From Lonicera japonica (taxonomy: Eukaryota > Streptophyta > Magnoliopsida > Dipsacales > Caprifoliaceae), in the NCBI GenBank assembly GCA_021464415.1, contig CM038467.1:29195248-29259247 (forward strand): DNA of 64,000 nt, given 5' to 3'. A program made the position numbers and the translations under genes. Under the pieces are notes generated by a model. The model ran no database searches. It was not told the DNA's origin and saw only the letters and a program-made list of their open reading frames with translations. Below are positions 21,736 through 32,790 of this stretch, piece after piece (positions within the stretch are counted from its first letter, which is position 1; each line of letters begins with the position of its first letter).

Positions 21736-22599
21736 CAATTTATAAGAATAATATAATAACTCAGAAACTTAAAAGTTATGCAGATATTGTAGCAATATTA
21801 TGAATAATTTTAAAACACAAGATAGAAATTTGCAAAAGTGATTTAAATGATATAAAATAAGTGTGAATAGATGATAAAATTATGAAAAATGCTTTTCTTA
21901 CACACGATTCTTACCACATGTTCTTGCTGGATACATTACACGAGTTGTACTTTTTTTGTTTTTTGTGAAGATACAACTCATGTAATGAATGCTTATAAGA
22001 ATAAGTGATAAGAATACTTAAGGAATATATTATTGCTCCAAGATTATATGACTCACCCGCCAATCAATATTAGTAAGATATCATTGAACCCCTTTGAAAT
22101 AAAAAGTTGAGATTCTAATTTGGCGATCATTCATTGATTGGAACAAATTCCACAAATTTTCATAAGAATGAATATAATATGAACCGACCAATATACATTA
22201 ATCACACTAAATATGTTTTTTATTTCAAATTTATGTCTCTAAAATTAATGTTTTTAATTTTAACATTAATACAGTTTCATTATCTGCATCACTTTTTTAA
22301 ATATACGAGTAATTGATTTTATATATACATAGGAGATATTTTTATGTGTTGTCAAAATTAGTTTTATCTGAACAAAATTTTTTTTTATTATTTTGAATGT
22401 AGGCTTTTAGTGCCCAGCCCAGCTCCTCCCTCTGCAATCTGCATGGCGAAAAAGCAAACAAGGAACCTACACTAATAAGATTAAAAAATTGACCCTTATT
22501 TCAGAAAAATTCCATTCCTTAAATTCTTCTCAAAAAACATTTTGATAAAGGGGCTTTTTACCCATTTCTACTAGAAAAACAAATGACAATCCTAATTAA
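21736..22599. other. gene-free interval
   Basis: AT-rich with no supportable gene. A short imperfect inverted repeat (ATTACACGAGTTGTA against ATACAACTCATGTAAT) lies at about 21936-21985 and could be a small MITE relic. Open frames here have no domain content. Confidence 0.45.
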
Positions 22600-22865
22600 T
22601 AAGAAACATACGATGAATTAGTGATCTTTCCATAAAAAAAAGGGATATATGAAGTAGTCTGTCAACTGTTAGCAGACAAAATCCTATTAGTAATTGGATT
22701 CATTACAAACAGAAACTCCAAATTCTAGTTAAATTACTACAAAAACTGCTAGCTTCTTCTAACCCTACGTACATACTCCACTGCTACTTTGCCTTCACTC
22801 ACTCTTCTCCGTTTTTCATTCTTCATTCATCTTTTTTCTAATCAATTTCTTTCCTTCATTCATCA
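22600..22865 (+). promoter_or_regulatory. upstream region of the intact kinase (copy 3 of 3)
   Basis: The third copy of the repeated upstream region (TATGAAGTAGTCTGTCAA, AATTCTAGTTAAATTACTAC), followed by a pyrimidine-rich leader that ends in CATTCATCAATGG at the start codon. The leader is also kept in front of the pseudogene at 17876. Promoter function is inferred from position. Confidence 0.5.
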
Positions 22866-23828
22866 ATGGCCAACGACAAGAAATTGGTCAAGTGCAGATT
22901 GTTAGGGAGGGGCTCTTACGGCACGGTTTATTTGGCCGCACCACTGTCATCACTTTGTAATTACTGCACCACATCCACCGCTTCTTCTCAGTTGGTTGCT
23001 GTGAAATCGGCCTCCCTTGATCACAACCGGTACTTCCACTCTCTCCAACTCGAAGTTCGGATACTTTACGAACTTCGAGGTTGCCCTGAGATTATTACAT
23101 GCTTTGGGGATGATGTAAGCACTGAGAACGGAATTGATTTCTACAATCTTCTCCTCGAGTTCACCCCCGAAGGTACCCTCGCCAACCTTATCGATGCCCG
23201 GGGCGGCAGATTACCAGAGTGGGAGGTCCGATGGTATACTTATAAGCTCCTGAAGGGACTTTCTCATGTTCATGAGGAGGGATATGTGCACTGTGACATC
23301 AAGCCGAGTAATATTCTTGTGTTTCCATCTCCCAAAACCGGCATAAATTATTTAAAGATAGCTGATTTTGGATTAGCAAAGAAACGCGGGAACGATAAAT
23401 CAACTGTGGCTACCGGTTCTTGCTTTAGAGGAGATCCGCTTTACAGTTCGCCAGAGTCGGTGATATTTGGAGAATATGAGGCGCCCATGGATGTATGGGC
23501 TTTGGGGTGCACTATATTCGAAATGGTGACAGGGAAGCCCATGTGGAGTGGTAGATATAGAAACAGGGACGATCTATTGTATCAAATTCAATGCAAGGAA
23601 GTCCCGGACATGCCAGAGGAGATGTCGAAACAGGGGAAGGATTTCCTAAGGAGGTGCTTGGCTAAGCATCCTGCCAACAGGTGGACCGCCGAGATGCTTT
23701 TGAGCCATCCATTTATTACTATCGGTAACTTTGCAGATGTTGACGAGGGGAGAAATATGTTGGCTTATCAAAGTCCGGTAGGGTTTGGATGGGTTTCCAG
23801 TCTCTCCTTGTTTTCTGGTCATTGTTGA
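22866..23828 (+). CDS. MAPKKK-type protein kinase (MAPKKK17/18-like), single exon
   Basis: A 320-residue intronless Ser/Thr kinase that is nearly all catalytic domain. Glycine loop GRGSYG (14-19), ATP lysine Lys47 in VAVKSA, alpha-C Glu63, catalytic loop HCDIKPSN (142-149; Asp144, Lys146, Asn149), DFG (167-169), and activation-segment end GDPLYSSPE. The HCDIKPSN loop and MTGKPMW-like segment fit the small intronless MAPKKKs of plants, such as the MAPKKK17/18 group known to act in ABA and stress signalling upstream of MKKs. The start is the first in-frame ATG and is shared with the pseudogene. All catalytic residues are present, so it is probably active. The specific pathway is an inference from family resemblance. 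Confidence 0.88.
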   Translation: MANDKKLVKCRLLGRGSYGTVYLAAPLSSLCNYCTTSTASSQLVAVKSASLDHNRYFHSLQLEVRILYELRGCPEIITCFGDDVSTENGIDFYNLLLEFTPEGTLANLIDARGGRLPEWEVRWYTYKLLKGLSHVHEEGYVHCDIKPSNILVFPSPKTGINYLKIADFGLAKKRGNDKSTVATGSCFRGDPLYSSPESVIFGEYEAPMDVWALGCTIFEMVTGKPMWSGRYRNRDDLLYQIQCKEVPDMPEEMSKQGKDFLRRCLAKHPANRWTAEMLLSHPFITIGNFADVDEGRNMLAYQSPVGFGWVSSLSLFSGHC

Positions 23829-23850
23829 ACGCTAGCAGTTTTATCTGTTC

Positions 23851-24016
23851 ATCGTCCGTCGTCCCAAATTCAGAGTCCATTTTTGACTTTGGTTAAAAAG
23901 AAACATTCCTTACTATCGTGGGATTTGGTTAAATTATGTGACACACGAAGGAATCTAAAATCTCAATTTGGAAAATTCCAAAGAATTACTGGAATCTTAA
24001 TTTGAGACAGAGGAAG
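23851..24016. mobile_element. degenerate Stowaway/mariner-type MITE
   Basis: The left end CGTCCGTCGTCCCAAATT pairs with the right end AATTTGAGACAGAGGAAG, both resembling the CTCCCTCCGTCCCAAATT ends of Stowaway MITEs. A TA follows the right end; the left TA is eroded. It lies 25 bp after the kinase stop codon and may supply part of its 3' UTR. Confidence 0.5.
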
Positions 24017-24982
24017 TAGATATTATGAAAAAACTTGCCGGAAATAAGGAACCCACGGTTCTCATTCACGCCAGCCAAAACTAGTGGTGAATCTATAGGG
24101 GCCTCATAGATTTATGCAATCTTCTTCATAGGTGTCATCCCCTCAAAGAATCATATATATATATTCACCAGATATTTGTACGGTTATAGAGTTTCTTGCT
24201 TTGGTCAGTCACTCATTGTACAAATCTTGAATCTACCACAACTTTACATGTCCCAAGGATGTTATTAGCATACACAGAAGATCAGAATATAACAAACATA
24301 TGGTATTTCAAACATTAATATCATCAAGAGCAGTTTCAGTATAACTATCATGATCTGTAGCATACAATCTTGCCTATTTTTGTCGTGTACTACGTCATTT
24401 ATTTCTGTAGGGAGTTGTTGTGTCAAAACCCAACATCTACCTGACTTATTCCTAATTGCTACTCTTAGTTTTACACATATCATGTGTTCATTTCAGATCG
24501 AGTGTGCGTGCAAGTGTAGGTGCTTTCGCAAGGCACGGAAATAAAGCAAGAGTAAGTTGTAACTCATCACTTACAGTAGACAAAACATGTTGGCTGTATA
24601 CTCTGAGCTCAGCATCACCATCACATCTTTCATACTCAAAATCAACAATTTATATGGAAAAATCCCAAAAATCAGATGAAATTTTATCTAATAACAATGT
24701 TGGGATTCTTTCAAGGAAATATGAAAGGGTCCCACATTAATTGTCGAATCCAACATTGTTTCCAACAAAACCAAAGTAACTGCAGCAAGCGCGTACAACT
24801 TGCGAGCCTAGGCAAAAAAATTACGCAAGAAATGATATTTTTTTAAAAAAAAAAATTTAAAAATTTAAAAAAACATCATTGTAGCTTATAAATCAAGGAA
24901 TTAGAGAGACATCCAACATAGGGAAAAAACACCCTTAATCGTACAATACGGAATTAAAATAACACTTGTAAATAAAAATACT

Positions 24983-25335
24983 AAGAACATTTCAAAATAG
25001 TTCATCCACTCCTCAAACTTACAATACCAAATTTAAAAGTATGGACAAGGATCAAAAGTAAAGACTACCATAAACTAGGCACTCCCGAAACCAGTAATCC
25101 CCAATACTAAGTACATTTCAAAAGAGTTCATCCACTCATCAGTCTTACAAGATTGAATTAAAAGGTACTGACTAGGAATCAAAAGTAAAGACTACCATAA
25201 ACTAGGCATTTCCAAACCAGGAATCCCCAATAGTAAGTACATTTCAAAAGAGTTCATCTACTCATCAGTCTTACAAGACTGAATTAAAAGGTACGGACTA
25301 GGAATCAAAAGTAAAGACTACCATAAACTAGGCAT
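24983..25335 (-). repeat. tandem 126-127-bp repeats of the F-box 3' end
   Basis: Three units, each ending in ACTACCATAAACTAGGCA (at about 25064, 25191 and 25317). Only the last unit is the live end of the gene, where the reverse complement encodes MPSLW and the TAG. The other two carry the same codons downstream of the stop. Two similar units follow the F-box pseudogene near 53420 and 53560, so the repeat predates that duplication. Confidence 0.85.
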
Positions 25336-26403
25336 TACCCAAACCGGTGATAAATCCAAGGGACTAAGCATGTGAGCTAGGTACATCGGGGAAATATGAC
25401 ATATGTTTCCCTCTGTAAAATAAGGAAAAGTATGCACCACTTGCTTCCTATCCTTCATACAAAATATGAGTACCCCCAAAACAGTACCAAAATAAATGCA
25501 ATTACCGATGCAATCAACCCCATTGGCTTCCACAGAAATTGAATAATTATCACCCAAAAACAACGCGCAGTCTCCCAAATCATTCAATTCCCCCCAGCTC
25601 CTAGTCTTGATATTGAACTTGTAAACTTGAACAAAAGCTTCGTTTCTCTTGCTATACATTCTCCTCACCAATGCCATCAGTAAACCTCCTGCTGATTCTA
25701 TCAAAAACAACCTCCCCACATGATCGAAATTAACCAACTCTGGTGGAGGAGCAAAATTAGTAACCCTCGCATCTGAGACATTATCAATCTGACACATCAC
25801 AAGAGCCCCATTGGAACGAACCCCAAAAATCTTGTCCTCTTGGCAAGCCACGTCAGCGAAGCCGCCATTCTCCTGATCTTTTAGAGTAATCCACTCTCCA
25901 AAACCCGGCCTAGCAAAAGCTAACTTATGCTGGTCCTGGCGATCAGAAATCACCATCACAATGATATTGTTGTTCTTGTCATTATCAGTTCCATTGAGGA
26001 ATACTAGGGCTCTGTGTATAGATTTAGTGAGCCGGGGGAGAGTGATTTGAACTCCGGTTAGGGGGTTAACCAGTGCAGTGGTATTATCAAGACCTAGGGT
26101 GAAGACCCAACCAATTGAAGATCCCCAGCAACGCTTTGCATTTGTGATGAGTGGTTCCTTCACTCTGTATTTGTTATTTTGCTTGTTCATGGTAGGAATC
26201 CAGAAGTAGTCTGGCTCATTAAGAAAAAGCCATGGAACGCAGTGCTTTGAGCAATTTTTCTGTTGTTTCTGAAGGAGAGCCGATCGCCAAGAGGCACATG
26301 CTGATGAAAATGCAACAATGTCCTCAAAAGCACCAAAGCGATTTGCAATGGAAACGAGCAGATCGCATGGCAGTTGAGACCAATCCTTTGTTTTCTCCAT
26401 CAA
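25318..26403 (-). CDS. F-box protein with DUF295/KIB1-4 beta-propeller, gene 1
   Basis: A 361-residue single-exon protein. An N-terminal F-box (about 8-50: DWSQLPCDLLVSIANR...FSSACASWRSAL) would bind SKP1 in an SCF ubiquitin ligase. The rest is the DUF295 domain, with hallmarks CVPWLF, NPLTGVQITLP, FARPGFGEWI and a LGDCALFLGDNYSISV...GVDCIGNCIYF segment. Family members select substrates for ubiquitination; the target of this one is unknown. The start is the upstream Met of MMEKTKDW. Reading frame intact. 75% or more of the residues appear shared with F-box gene 2 by eye; a dead copy lies at 53567-54629. Confidence 0.9.
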   Translation of the reverse strand: MMEKTKDWSQLPCDLLVSIANRFGAFEDIVAFSSACASWRSALLQKQQKNCSKHCVPWLFLNEPDYFWIPTMNKQNNKYRVKEPLITNAKRCWGSSIGWVFTLGLDNTTALVNPLTGVQITLPRLTKSIHRALVFLNGTDNDKNNNIIVMVISDRQDQHKLAFARPGFGEWITLKDQENGGFADVACQEDKIFGVRSNGALVMCQIDNVSDARVTNFAPPPELVNFDHVGRLFLIESAGGLLMALVRRMYSKRNEAFVQVYKFNIKTRSWGELNDLGDCALFLGDNYSISVEANGVDCIGNCIYFGTVLGVLIFCMKDRKQVVHTFPYFTEGNICHISPMYLAHMLSPLDLSPVWVMPSLW

Positions 26404-27130
26404 ACCCTAGACATTACATTAGCCGGAAGAGGAACAATGATCAAACCCCAAACATTACATTAGAGGGAATTTAAGAGGAACAACAAGCTAAATTAGTTTC
26501 TACTGCTACTCATCAATCTAGGGGAGAAGGAATTTCCCAACCCAGTAGCACACACATAACAACCAGATTTGCAAAATCCCCCAATAAAAAAAAGGTAGGA
26601 ATAATATTAATAATCCAACCAAAGTACAATATTCAAAACAGACGATGCAAGTACGCAAGTAAAATGAGTAGAAAACGGTACACACGGAGAGATGTGTCTG
26701 TATAAACCCTAGAAAAATGAGAAAGCGCACACACACTGAGAGATGCGCCTAAACCCTAGAAAAATGAGAAAGCACACACAAAGAGAGATGTGTCTGTATA
26801 AACCCTAGAAAAATGAGAAAGCTGTAGAAGAATTTGAAAGCTTGAAGATTAGGGAATTTGTAACAAACCAAGAGTTGAACTCCCCACCCAGCACCACATA
26901 CCAAATCATATTCCCAAAATCCCCTAATAAAAAAGGTAGGAAAAACGCACATAATAATAATAATAAAAAAAAAAAAAAAACAAATGCAACTCATAATAAA
27001 TAGAAGAAGTAAACTAATGGAATAATAAGAAGGAAATGCATACATACAGAGTGGGATGCGTGTCTGTGTAAACCCTAGAAAGAAGAATGAGAAAGCAGTC
27101 TGAGAGTGAGTTGAACAGCTAGCTAGGGTT
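26404..27130 (-). promoter_or_regulatory. leader/promoter of F-box gene 1 with telo-box repeats
   Basis: Contains a unit of about 50-60 bp, present three times between 26680 and 26825 and once more near 27070. It carries AAACCCTAGAAAAATGAGAAAGC and a GAGAGATG.G.CTGTAT part. AAACCCTA is the plant telo-box, often near transcription starts of growth-related genes. On the coding strand the motif reads TAGGGTTT. The same leader, diverged, precedes the pseudogene at about 54985-55300. I infer a 5' UTR or core promoter role from position. Confidence 0.5.
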
Positions 27131-27776
27131 TTTCTTTTCCCTTCACTCCTGCGCTTTTTTAGAGACTGTGTGTGTAGCTCTATGTATCGTATATATTTGT
27201 TTTAATGTTCTAGGGTTTTATGGCATTGTTTAATAATATTATTTAAATCTGAAAAAGTTTAAAGTTATTTGCTAACAAAAAAAAATTAAATTAAGCACCA
27301 ATTTAATTTTTTCAACTTAAAATTAAAATTTTTCATTTAAAATTTTAAGTGGTAATTTTTTTACTTAAAATTGAGAACATAATTTTAAATAATGTAAAAT
27401 ACTTATTTTACTCTCTTATGTTCATTTTATTTTCACTTAAAATTTGTAATCCAAATAAATTAATAAGAACAAAATTGTAATACTAAAAAAATTTCAATTT
27501 TCAGATTATATTCAAACAAATAATAATTTTTTAGATACAGTTTTCAAAACTAAACAAACAATTTTTTTAGTTTTAGTTTTAGTTTTCAGTTTTCAGTTTT
27601 CAGTTTTCGAAATTTTTTTTTCAACGCTACCTAAATCTAACTAATTGTCCCTTCATTGAATTTGAACAATAAAGTTGACATCTCTTAATAATAACATATA
27701 TTTATAACAAATACATATATCTCTACTAAGATTCTTTTTAAATTTTGTTAAATAATACGCAATACAAATGTATTAA
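27131..27776. other. gene-free AT-rich interval
   Basis: Only low-complexity AT-rich sequence, including a short TTTTCAGTTTTCAG tandem near 27585. No gene or named element seen. Confidence 0.5.
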
Positions 27777-28000
27777 GGTTGTGTTTGACATGCTGGATTA
27801 GAGAGTGTGATAGAATTATTTAATTACATCTAGACAAGATAAAATAATAACACCTCTTAGGTGAGATTCGTTAATCTCTTTTTCAATGTGATAAAAAGTT
27901 TTAATGTGATAAATAATCCACCCTAATTTCTAATCACGACGAATACCAAGCATAGAATAGGATGAAGTCCCACCTCTTATCTTACACATCAAACACATCC
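27777..28000. mobile_element. Tourist-type (PIF/Harbinger) MITE, 224 bp
   Basis: The left end GGTTGTGTTTGACATG and the right end (in reverse) GGATGTGTTTGATGTG form the terminal repeats. Flanked by TAA on both sides (27774-27776 and 28001-28003). Size and target duplication fit Tourist MITEs. Confidence 0.75.
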
Positions 28001-28652
28001 TAAAAGCTATATCTCTCTCTACAAGCAGCTATTCGTCTATTTATTCAAGATTTGAATATCGACCCTTAGTTCTAATGACACATACCCTTCATTGTGATGA
28101 GAAACATATTAGTAAAAGAACACATTTTTACAATATTAATCAGCAGCGTCAAAGTCTAGCGTATGTGACAAAATATGAGATTTACAAAATTAAATTTCAT
28201 TGTGAATTTATATGTTGTTGCTTTCATCCAACATATAATTCAAGTGACCATCAGTAATTTTCTATTCGGTACATGAATAATAATTGCTATATAGGGATGA
28301 CAAAAATACTCGCGACCTGTGTATGGAGACAATTAGTTGGGGGCAAGGGCATGTTTGGGTTGAAAATTTTTAAGATTAGTCGAGTTCGAATATGGGAGTC
28401 TCCACCCCGTATCCACCCGATATACCTAACTTTAAAAATCTTCTTATTTTGTGCTTATATATATGTGTGTAAATATGTATAAAAAATTAGTTCATTATTC
28501 ATTGTGTATATATAATTTCATCTATATATATATATATATATATATTAGATAACATTATATTATTTCGATCTATCTTCTGGTTCTTACTTTTAAAAAAAAA
28601 TTATCGGAGAATCTCTGCGAGGACCCGTTACTTGACAAGGATGGGGATTACT
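28001..28652. other. gene-free interval
   Basis: AT-rich, with an AT microsatellite near 28525-28550. No supportable gene or classified element. Confidence 0.45.
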
Positions 28653-28800
28653 TAATACAATATTCAAATGATCGACTTACTTTTTAAAGCATTTGTTATA
28701 ACATATAACCCTTTACAACTTTCATACTTTGGCTGAATTCTAAATCACACATCTCGAGTGCCTCATCAAAAGCTGAAGTTGGAGATTTACATGGATTAAA
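28653..28800. repeat. one arm of a long-TIR foldback element
   Basis: Matches the arm of the foldback element at 29229-29523: TAATACAATAT, ACAACTTTCATACTTTGGCTGAATTCTAAATCA, then CATCTCGAG and GAAGTTGGAG. A weaker inverse partner may follow near 28815-28885. The copy looks degraded. Confidence 0.45.
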
Positions 28801-29228
28801 ACATTGACAATTGCGTATGCAAATCGGCAACTTCACCGATTGATTTAACGGTGAGTCATTTATATATAGTATGAAAGAATTACGTACCTGTTAAGTTCGT
28901 GAAAAACTTATTTTAACAGCATTAATGGAGGCAACATTTAGGAGGTGAAGGTAGGGATATAGGATTGAAGGTGTAGACATGAGAGAATCGAAGATTTTAA
29001 AAGGTTGGGAAGGTAAATTTAGCGAGTGTGAATGCACTGTTTTACAATTTCTAAATCTAGATAAGAACTAGTAGAGAGAAAGGTAAAGAAATTTAGGAAA
29101 AAGAAATATAATAGCGGTATTTAGGAGGGAAAAAAATAATTAAGGAAAACGAGGGGCGTGAAAGAAAAAATATATATATTTACAGAAAAAAATGAAATTT
29201 TTACTAATTTTGCAGGCATGTAACTCTC

Positions 29229-29523
29229 TAATACAATATCATGTGAAAATGATTCATTTGTAAATCATTAATTAGACCACATAACACTCTCTTAGTATTT
29301 TGACTAAAGTTCAAATCATGCATCTCAAGGGGTCTAATCAGCGATCGAAGTTGGAGGGTTTGTATACGCAAGTGCTACTTTTTTAATTCATGCAAACCCC
29401 CAACTTCAAAAGCTAATTAAAACCTCGAGATGAGTGATTTAAAATTCAGAAGAAACAAAGTTATAAAGAATTATGTGTTTTATTAAATGGTTTAAACGAC
29501 AAGTCATTTGGATATCGTATCAA
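29229..29523. mobile_element. foldback element with ~140-bp terminal inverted repeats
   Basis: The left half (TAATACAATATC ... CATGCATCTCAAGG ... GAAGTTGGAGGGTTTG) folds onto the right half (CAAACCCCCAACTTC ... CTCGAGATGAGTG ... GATATCGTATCA). Nearly the whole element is paired arm with a short loop near 29370-29385. No clear target duplication, so the superfamily is open; Mutator-like MITEs often look like this. Confidence 0.55.
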
Positions 29524-30380
29524 ATAATTGTGAAGTTGCAAAGTTGGCTAACAAGGGCATTGGTGTTGGCCTTGTGTGATAAATCTGCCTCACCAGTATT
29601 GATATTGGAACACAAAGATTTACTTTTGCATTAGAAAAAAAACAAAAACTTGGCACATGCATGTCAATTTATTTTGAATGTCCATATAATTTGATGTTAT
29701 ATATGTTGTAAGTGTAATGTGCACGTCATATGGACAATACTCGTAAAAGAGATATTAGTTTATGTTACGAAATCGTGCTTCTTTATCACAATCATGCAAC
29801 GGTTCAAGTATGGAGTGAATTTACTCAAATATTTAAATTTAAAAAAAAAAGTACTTTTTGTAAACACTTTTGTTTTTTTTTTTTTTTTGTAACGGCTATA
29901 AACCTACCCAAAAAATAATAAAAGGAATTTGTTAGCGTGTCGTTTTTCCTTTAGTAGATTGAGTCTAAATGGGCTATACCTAAAGGAAAATAATAGACTT
30001 ACCTTTTCTTTTTCATTTTTTGACAAACTAATTTGTCACAAATCACATATTTAATGTGTTGCGTGCTATAATTATTATTTAATTGGTACCACTATTGTTT
30101 CTGTAAAATATTTATACAATTTATTAATGTGTTTAACACTTCTCATATGTAAAGCACATAGACTATTACTCATGCATGTTTTCCTTCATGGGGTGGATTA
30201 GAGCCAAATCCAATGCACTCGATCAGTATTACAATTACTCATGCATGTTTTCCAACTCATTCTTTGGCTCCGCGGACGACTAGTGTGTATGCTTATTTTT
30301 TTGTTCAACGATAAAATACTTGAACGTCACGCACAACCCCTGCATCTCCCTCAATAAACACAAAGTATACGTACGCTCCA
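29524..30380. other. gene-free interval
   Basis: AT-rich. ACTCATGCATGTTTTCC occurs twice (about 30168 and 30237). Nothing else is supportable. Confidence 0.45.
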
Positions 30381-30720
30381 CTACAAGAAAATTTATTTTT
30401 GCCGACAAATTTTTAGCCGACAAAAATTATTTCGTCAACAGAGAAGTTTTTACTGGACAAATTTAATTATTTGTCGGCTAAACACACGTATTAAATCTAA
30501 AATTTTAGGGCCAGTTTAAGCCAACAAACTATTTTTTGCTTGACAAAACCTTTGTCGCGAAAGAACTATTTAAGCTGACAAACATTATTTTGTTGGGGGA
30601 AACTTTGGAGGGTGTTTTTCCGCTCTATTGAAAACTTTAGCTGAGAATTAAATCCAAGAAAATATATTTTGTCGGCTAAAATTTAATATTTTTTTTAACT
30701 TTTATAGGGAAAGCTAAAAT
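30381..30720 (+). mobile_element. CACTA (En/Spm) transposon terminus
   Basis: Begins with CACTACAAGAAAA, the canonical terminal sequence of plant CACTA elements. Repeated subterminal motifs follow in both orientations (GCCGACAAA, AGCCGACAAA, TTTGTCGGCTAAA). I found no matching TCTTGTAGTG end downstream, so only one terminus appears to remain, or the other end has diverged. No transposase is visible. The right limit is arbitrary. Confidence 0.65.
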
Positions 30721-31229
30721 ATAAATACGTGCGCAATTAGAATATAATGAAAACTTCCTATTAATTAACATCTCTCTCTCAATCGATCATAAACCCTCGA
30801 TCCCCTTCAACTCCCACCGCAGAAAACCCTCCCATTTAACCCCACCGCAATCAACCCTACCTTTGATACCCACCATTGGCACTTTTAATTGTACTAAGGT
30901 AATGCTTTTGTAGGCACTTTTAATTATACAACGTACAGGAGTCACTGCATTTTACGTACTATTATATATTTATATAGATATAGATATATGTCATGAGCAA
31001 AAATGACTCATGCACTGTGGCCGGGCTATAAGAGATCTTAATTTGCTTAGTTTCATGAAATTTGTTGTTCTTAATTTTCAATTGAATGGGTTAATTATAG
31101 TAAAATGAGCAATAATATTCCCCTCTTTAAATGCTTCGTTAAATACTTGGATCTTTATTCGATCAATTACGAATGCATGCAATCTGTCACGTAAAATATT
31201 ATTATATTATTATTATTGAGCATTCACCT

Positions 31230-31439
31230 GAATTAGTTTATTGCAATATCAAAGGCCAATGATCCTAAGGCTGATCGATGGGGATCCCCCCCCCCCCCCC
31301 TTGGGATATTGCAGCTGTTATTCTTGACATTTGGGAGATGGTTAAGGCCAATGATCTTTCCTTTGGGGCCGTTAGGAGATCGATCAATCAAGTCGCAAAC
31401 TGGATTGTTAGATTTTGTTTAGTTAAAATAATTAAATAA
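31230..31439 (+). pseudogene. RNase H-like scrap of a non-LTR retroelement
   Basis: The frame from 31305 reads DIAAVILDIWEMVKANDLSF and then AVRRSINQVANWIVRFCL to a TAA. This resembles the last helix of the plant RVT_3 RNase H domain found at the end of LINE-type polyproteins (...RRSxNxVAHWIAK...). Similar codons lie before the C15 run at 31286-31300. No other domain remains. It is a short match, so the call is tentative. Confidence 0.35.
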
Positions 31440-31729
31440 ATTAAAGTTTGTATTGAATTAGGTGTTTTGATAAGATTAATTTTCATATAACTTTATAACA
31501 AATTTCTTAAGAAAGAAACTATTTCATAGATCGTATTAAAATTAAAGCTTACAATAATTAATGTATGTATATTAAACTCAACTCTACTTGATTGCTTTTA
31601 ATTTTAACATTGTAACTTTAATTATCAATTCTTACTAGGTACCTATTCATTAATAGACTTAATGTTGTCAAGCACTAAAATCATGTACAACGTACGTGCA
31701 CAAAAACTAATTTCTTTAAGAAAAAGAAG

Positions 31730-31891
31730 CATTTTCTATCGATTAAACGAATGAATCTTTTATATGAAATTTGACAGATGTGATCTTTATAATGATCGAG
31801 TAGATCATATCCATCCAATTTTATCTAAACATTTAATTTAGAAGTCAACGAAATGATAATTTAAATTTTCAATGGTCGAAATTAAACATAT

Positions 31892-31923
<32 letters not shown>

Positions 31924-32045
31924 CCATTTTTCATTACACTTGCCTCCAAATTGAATTTTTTATTACAATTATGTGGAAATCATCTCCACCAAATTTTCTG
32001 AAATAATTCATTTTTTTTAAAGAGAGGACTATCATTTTTGGAGTT
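31730..32045. repeat. degraded copy of the Mutator-like MITE
   Basis: Shares the layout and words of 4975-5364: a GATGAATC...TATGAAATTTG arm, the GAGTAGATCAT tract, and the inverse ATCATCTCCACCAAATTTTCTGAAATAATTCATTT. An AT microsatellite sits in the centre. The termini are eroded. Confidence 0.5.
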
Positions 32046-32404
32046 GGTCTGTATACATATATTATTATGTGAAGTCATGATCTATTTTCAACCCCGTCAA
32101 CCTTTTGGGCTGCCTATGTTAACCCTATGATAACTTTTTTCATATAATGTTTGCTAATATTGGTATTCAAACCCACAACCTTAATCAACTAACAGCCATA
32201 TAACCACAAAACCATCTTCTACTTTTGTAAATACTTTTTATTTCTTCTTAAAATGGTATACATGAGACTAGCATACACATCGCGTGTGTACATGAGACTA
32301 GCATACTTTTTGCCAGAGCATATTGCCACTACAATATTCTCTTTAATTTGCCGAGCATAATACTGATTTGAGAAGTTGTATTGTATGCGCGCTTTTAAGG
32401 TTGT

Positions 32405-32790
32405 ACATTGCTCTGGCAATAGAAATAATCAATGTAATGTGCTATAAGGGTAGAGTCTACGCAGTTCGTTCCGATGGGAGGCTCATGCATTGCGAGATTG
32501 ATTGCCCCTCCTCTCTAAACGGTATAGATATCTTCGATGCTCTCCTCCGATCGTCGTCTCGGGTATAGAAGATATGCATATTATTTAATTTGGTAGAATC
32601 AAATGGTGATTTGTTACTTCTATTGGAATATGATAATCTTGATACCACTACGTAAAGCGCTTTTGAGGTTAATTTATAAGTTCAATCCAGCAGGCAATGG
32701 AGGAGAACGAGGAGTATGGACTAAATTGGAGGAACTTGGGAGGCTGCACATTGTCTTGAACATCTTTGATTAATTTCCATGTAGAACTTG
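32405..32790 (+). pseudogene. F-box/DUF295 gene fragment (sense strand)
   Basis: A piece of the DUF295 domain: CYKGRVYAVRSDGRLMHCEID, then after a frame change LVESNGDLLLLL, then a damaged version of the TKLEELGRLHIVL segment. The order matches the middle of the two intact F-box genes, but stops and frameshifts separate the pieces and no F-box precedes them. It is on the opposite strand to the intact genes and more diverged, so it comes from another member of the family. Confidence 0.6.

Larger units (their letters stand above)
24075..27130. repeat. segmental duplication unit containing F-box gene 1
   Basis: Aligns in direct orientation with 50551-55370: both have GTGGTGAATCTATAGGGGCC, GTTATTAGC.TACACAGAAGAT, CAATCTTGCCTATTTTTGT, the F-box 3' repeats, the F-box gene and its leader. 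This copy lacks the Helitron and the MITE present in the other, so it gives the empty sites. The part before the F-box gene (24075-24980) has no gene that I can support. Confidence 0.8.

Noticed and set aside
26680..27085. AAACCCTA motifs as interstitial telomeric repeats
   Set aside because: They occur once per 50-60-bp unit, not as a head-to-tail 7-bp array.
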